In this document: positions 63,501 to 64,000 of the stretch, piece after piece
Layout: every line of letters begins with the position of its first letter
Position numbering within the stretch: the stretch's first letter is position 1
Assembly: GCA_008360975.2 (NCBI GenBank)
Contig: CM039199.1
Coordinates: 3,426,530-3,490,529 of the forward strand
Reading direction: 5' to 3'
Source: Lichenostomus cassidix
Taxonomy: Eukaryota > Chordata > Aves > Passeriformes > Meliphagidae
Length of the DNA: 64,000 nucleotides
Program-made: the position numbers and the translations under genes
The notes under the pieces: model-generated
What the model was told of the DNA's origin: nothing
Databases searched by the model: none
The model's input: the letters and a program-made list of their open reading frames with translations, nothing else

Positions 63501-64000
63501 AACATCACTTAACTTTTACAACCAACAGTAAAACGCTTCGGTGGGGTCCTTCTAGCCTGAAAATAACTCAATTTTTGAGTTACTGAACGGGAGTTTTTTA
63601 GTATTGAGTTTCTGAGCAGGAGCTCATTCAGCAGACAGAAGTACTGGGGCTACAGGGGCAGCTGGATCACTGGACTTAGCAGCAACTCCTGCCTGTGATT
63701 AAGGATCCTTCCCCTTCATTTCAGTGGAGAGAATTCTGTGTTTCTGCTGCACTGTGCCATCAAGTGCCTGTTTGAAGCAGTGCTTTAGGAAGGGGCACAG
63801 AGAAACCAGTCACTCATGGCAGCCCCCAGCAGATTCCTCCTCTCTGAACCTCCCCAGATGTTGTTGGGGAGTTAAAAACATCTCCAAAAGGCCTTGTGAA
63901 CACACTGAAACCTGAAATTTTAGGTGATGAAAAGTTCATGGACAGGTGGATCACGCATCAAGTGGATTTAGGCAGAGGCAGAGTCCTCTCTGCACCACAA
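60586..64000 (-). other. SPNS2: last coding intron of SPNS2 (partial)
   Basis: Upstream of the terminal segment I found no minus-strand frame encoding the expected final membrane helix, so this is read as intron running past the window edge. It holds a possible MIR-like scrap and otherwise nothing recognisable. Confidence 0.55.
61970..62035 (+). mobile_element. possible MIR-like remnant
   Basis: CTCTGTTTCACAGATGGGAA followed by CAGAAGCCTGGAGGGGCTAA resembles the MIR/L2-type segment TTTCACAGATGGGGAAACTGAGG. It is short, so the call is tentative. Confidence 0.3.

Noticed and set aside
63564..63586. Short palindrome AACTCAA-TTTTGAGTT
   Set aside because: Only about seven base pairs per arm, expected by chance in this length of sequence.

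Overview
This is vertebrate nuclear DNA, almost certainly from a bird. Genes are split by GT-AG introns, CpG is depleted apart from one island, and every recognisable interspersed repeat with a clear 3' end is a CR1 LINE fragment, the dominant avian retroposon. There are no operons, bacterial-type genes, CRISPR arrays or tRNA genes that I can see. The species cannot be fixed from the sequence alone.

From base 1 to about 51.25 kb, the plus strand carries MYBBP1A (MYB-binding protein 1A, DNA polymerase phi/Pol5 family). The window opens on the last 8 bases of an internal coding exon and contains 24 further coding exons. Each has a splice acceptor, and all join in one uninterrupted frame to a stop at 51126-51128. 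That gives 1194 complete codons, or everything except roughly the first 125 residues judged against the human protein recalled from memory. An AATAAA signal follows 100 bp after the stop. The gene has an unusual shape: 21 of the 25 exon pieces lie in the first 18 kb, then two introns of 19.6 kb and 11.2 kb hold most of the remaining length, and the last exons are compact again.

From about 51.25 to 55.7 kb is intergenic DNA with two CR1 fragments and an isolated CpG island (about 54.89-55.34 kb). From about 55.7 kb to the window end, the minus strand carries the 3' end of a convergent gene. A tiny terminal coding segment (60543-60585) ends in VNQLVIPPASVKV-stop, which matches the C-terminus of SPNS2, the sphingosine-1-phosphate exporter. 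SPNS2 lies tail-to-tail with MYBBP1A in mammals too. A long candidate 3' UTR runs down to a minus-strand AATAAA at 55730-55735. The rest of SPNS2 lies beyond base 64000.

The two genes are not functionally linked: MYBBP1A acts in the nucleolus and nucleus (rRNA synthesis, p53 and MYB regulation), SPNS2 at the plasma membrane. Less expected structures are a 19-bp minisatellite that begins at a MYBBP1A splice donor, a perfect 17-bp inverted repeat in intron 21, an exon-like cassette in the same intron whose inclusion would create a premature stop, the orphan CpG island, and a possible 3'-UTR intron in SPNS2. I found no convincing new biological system.
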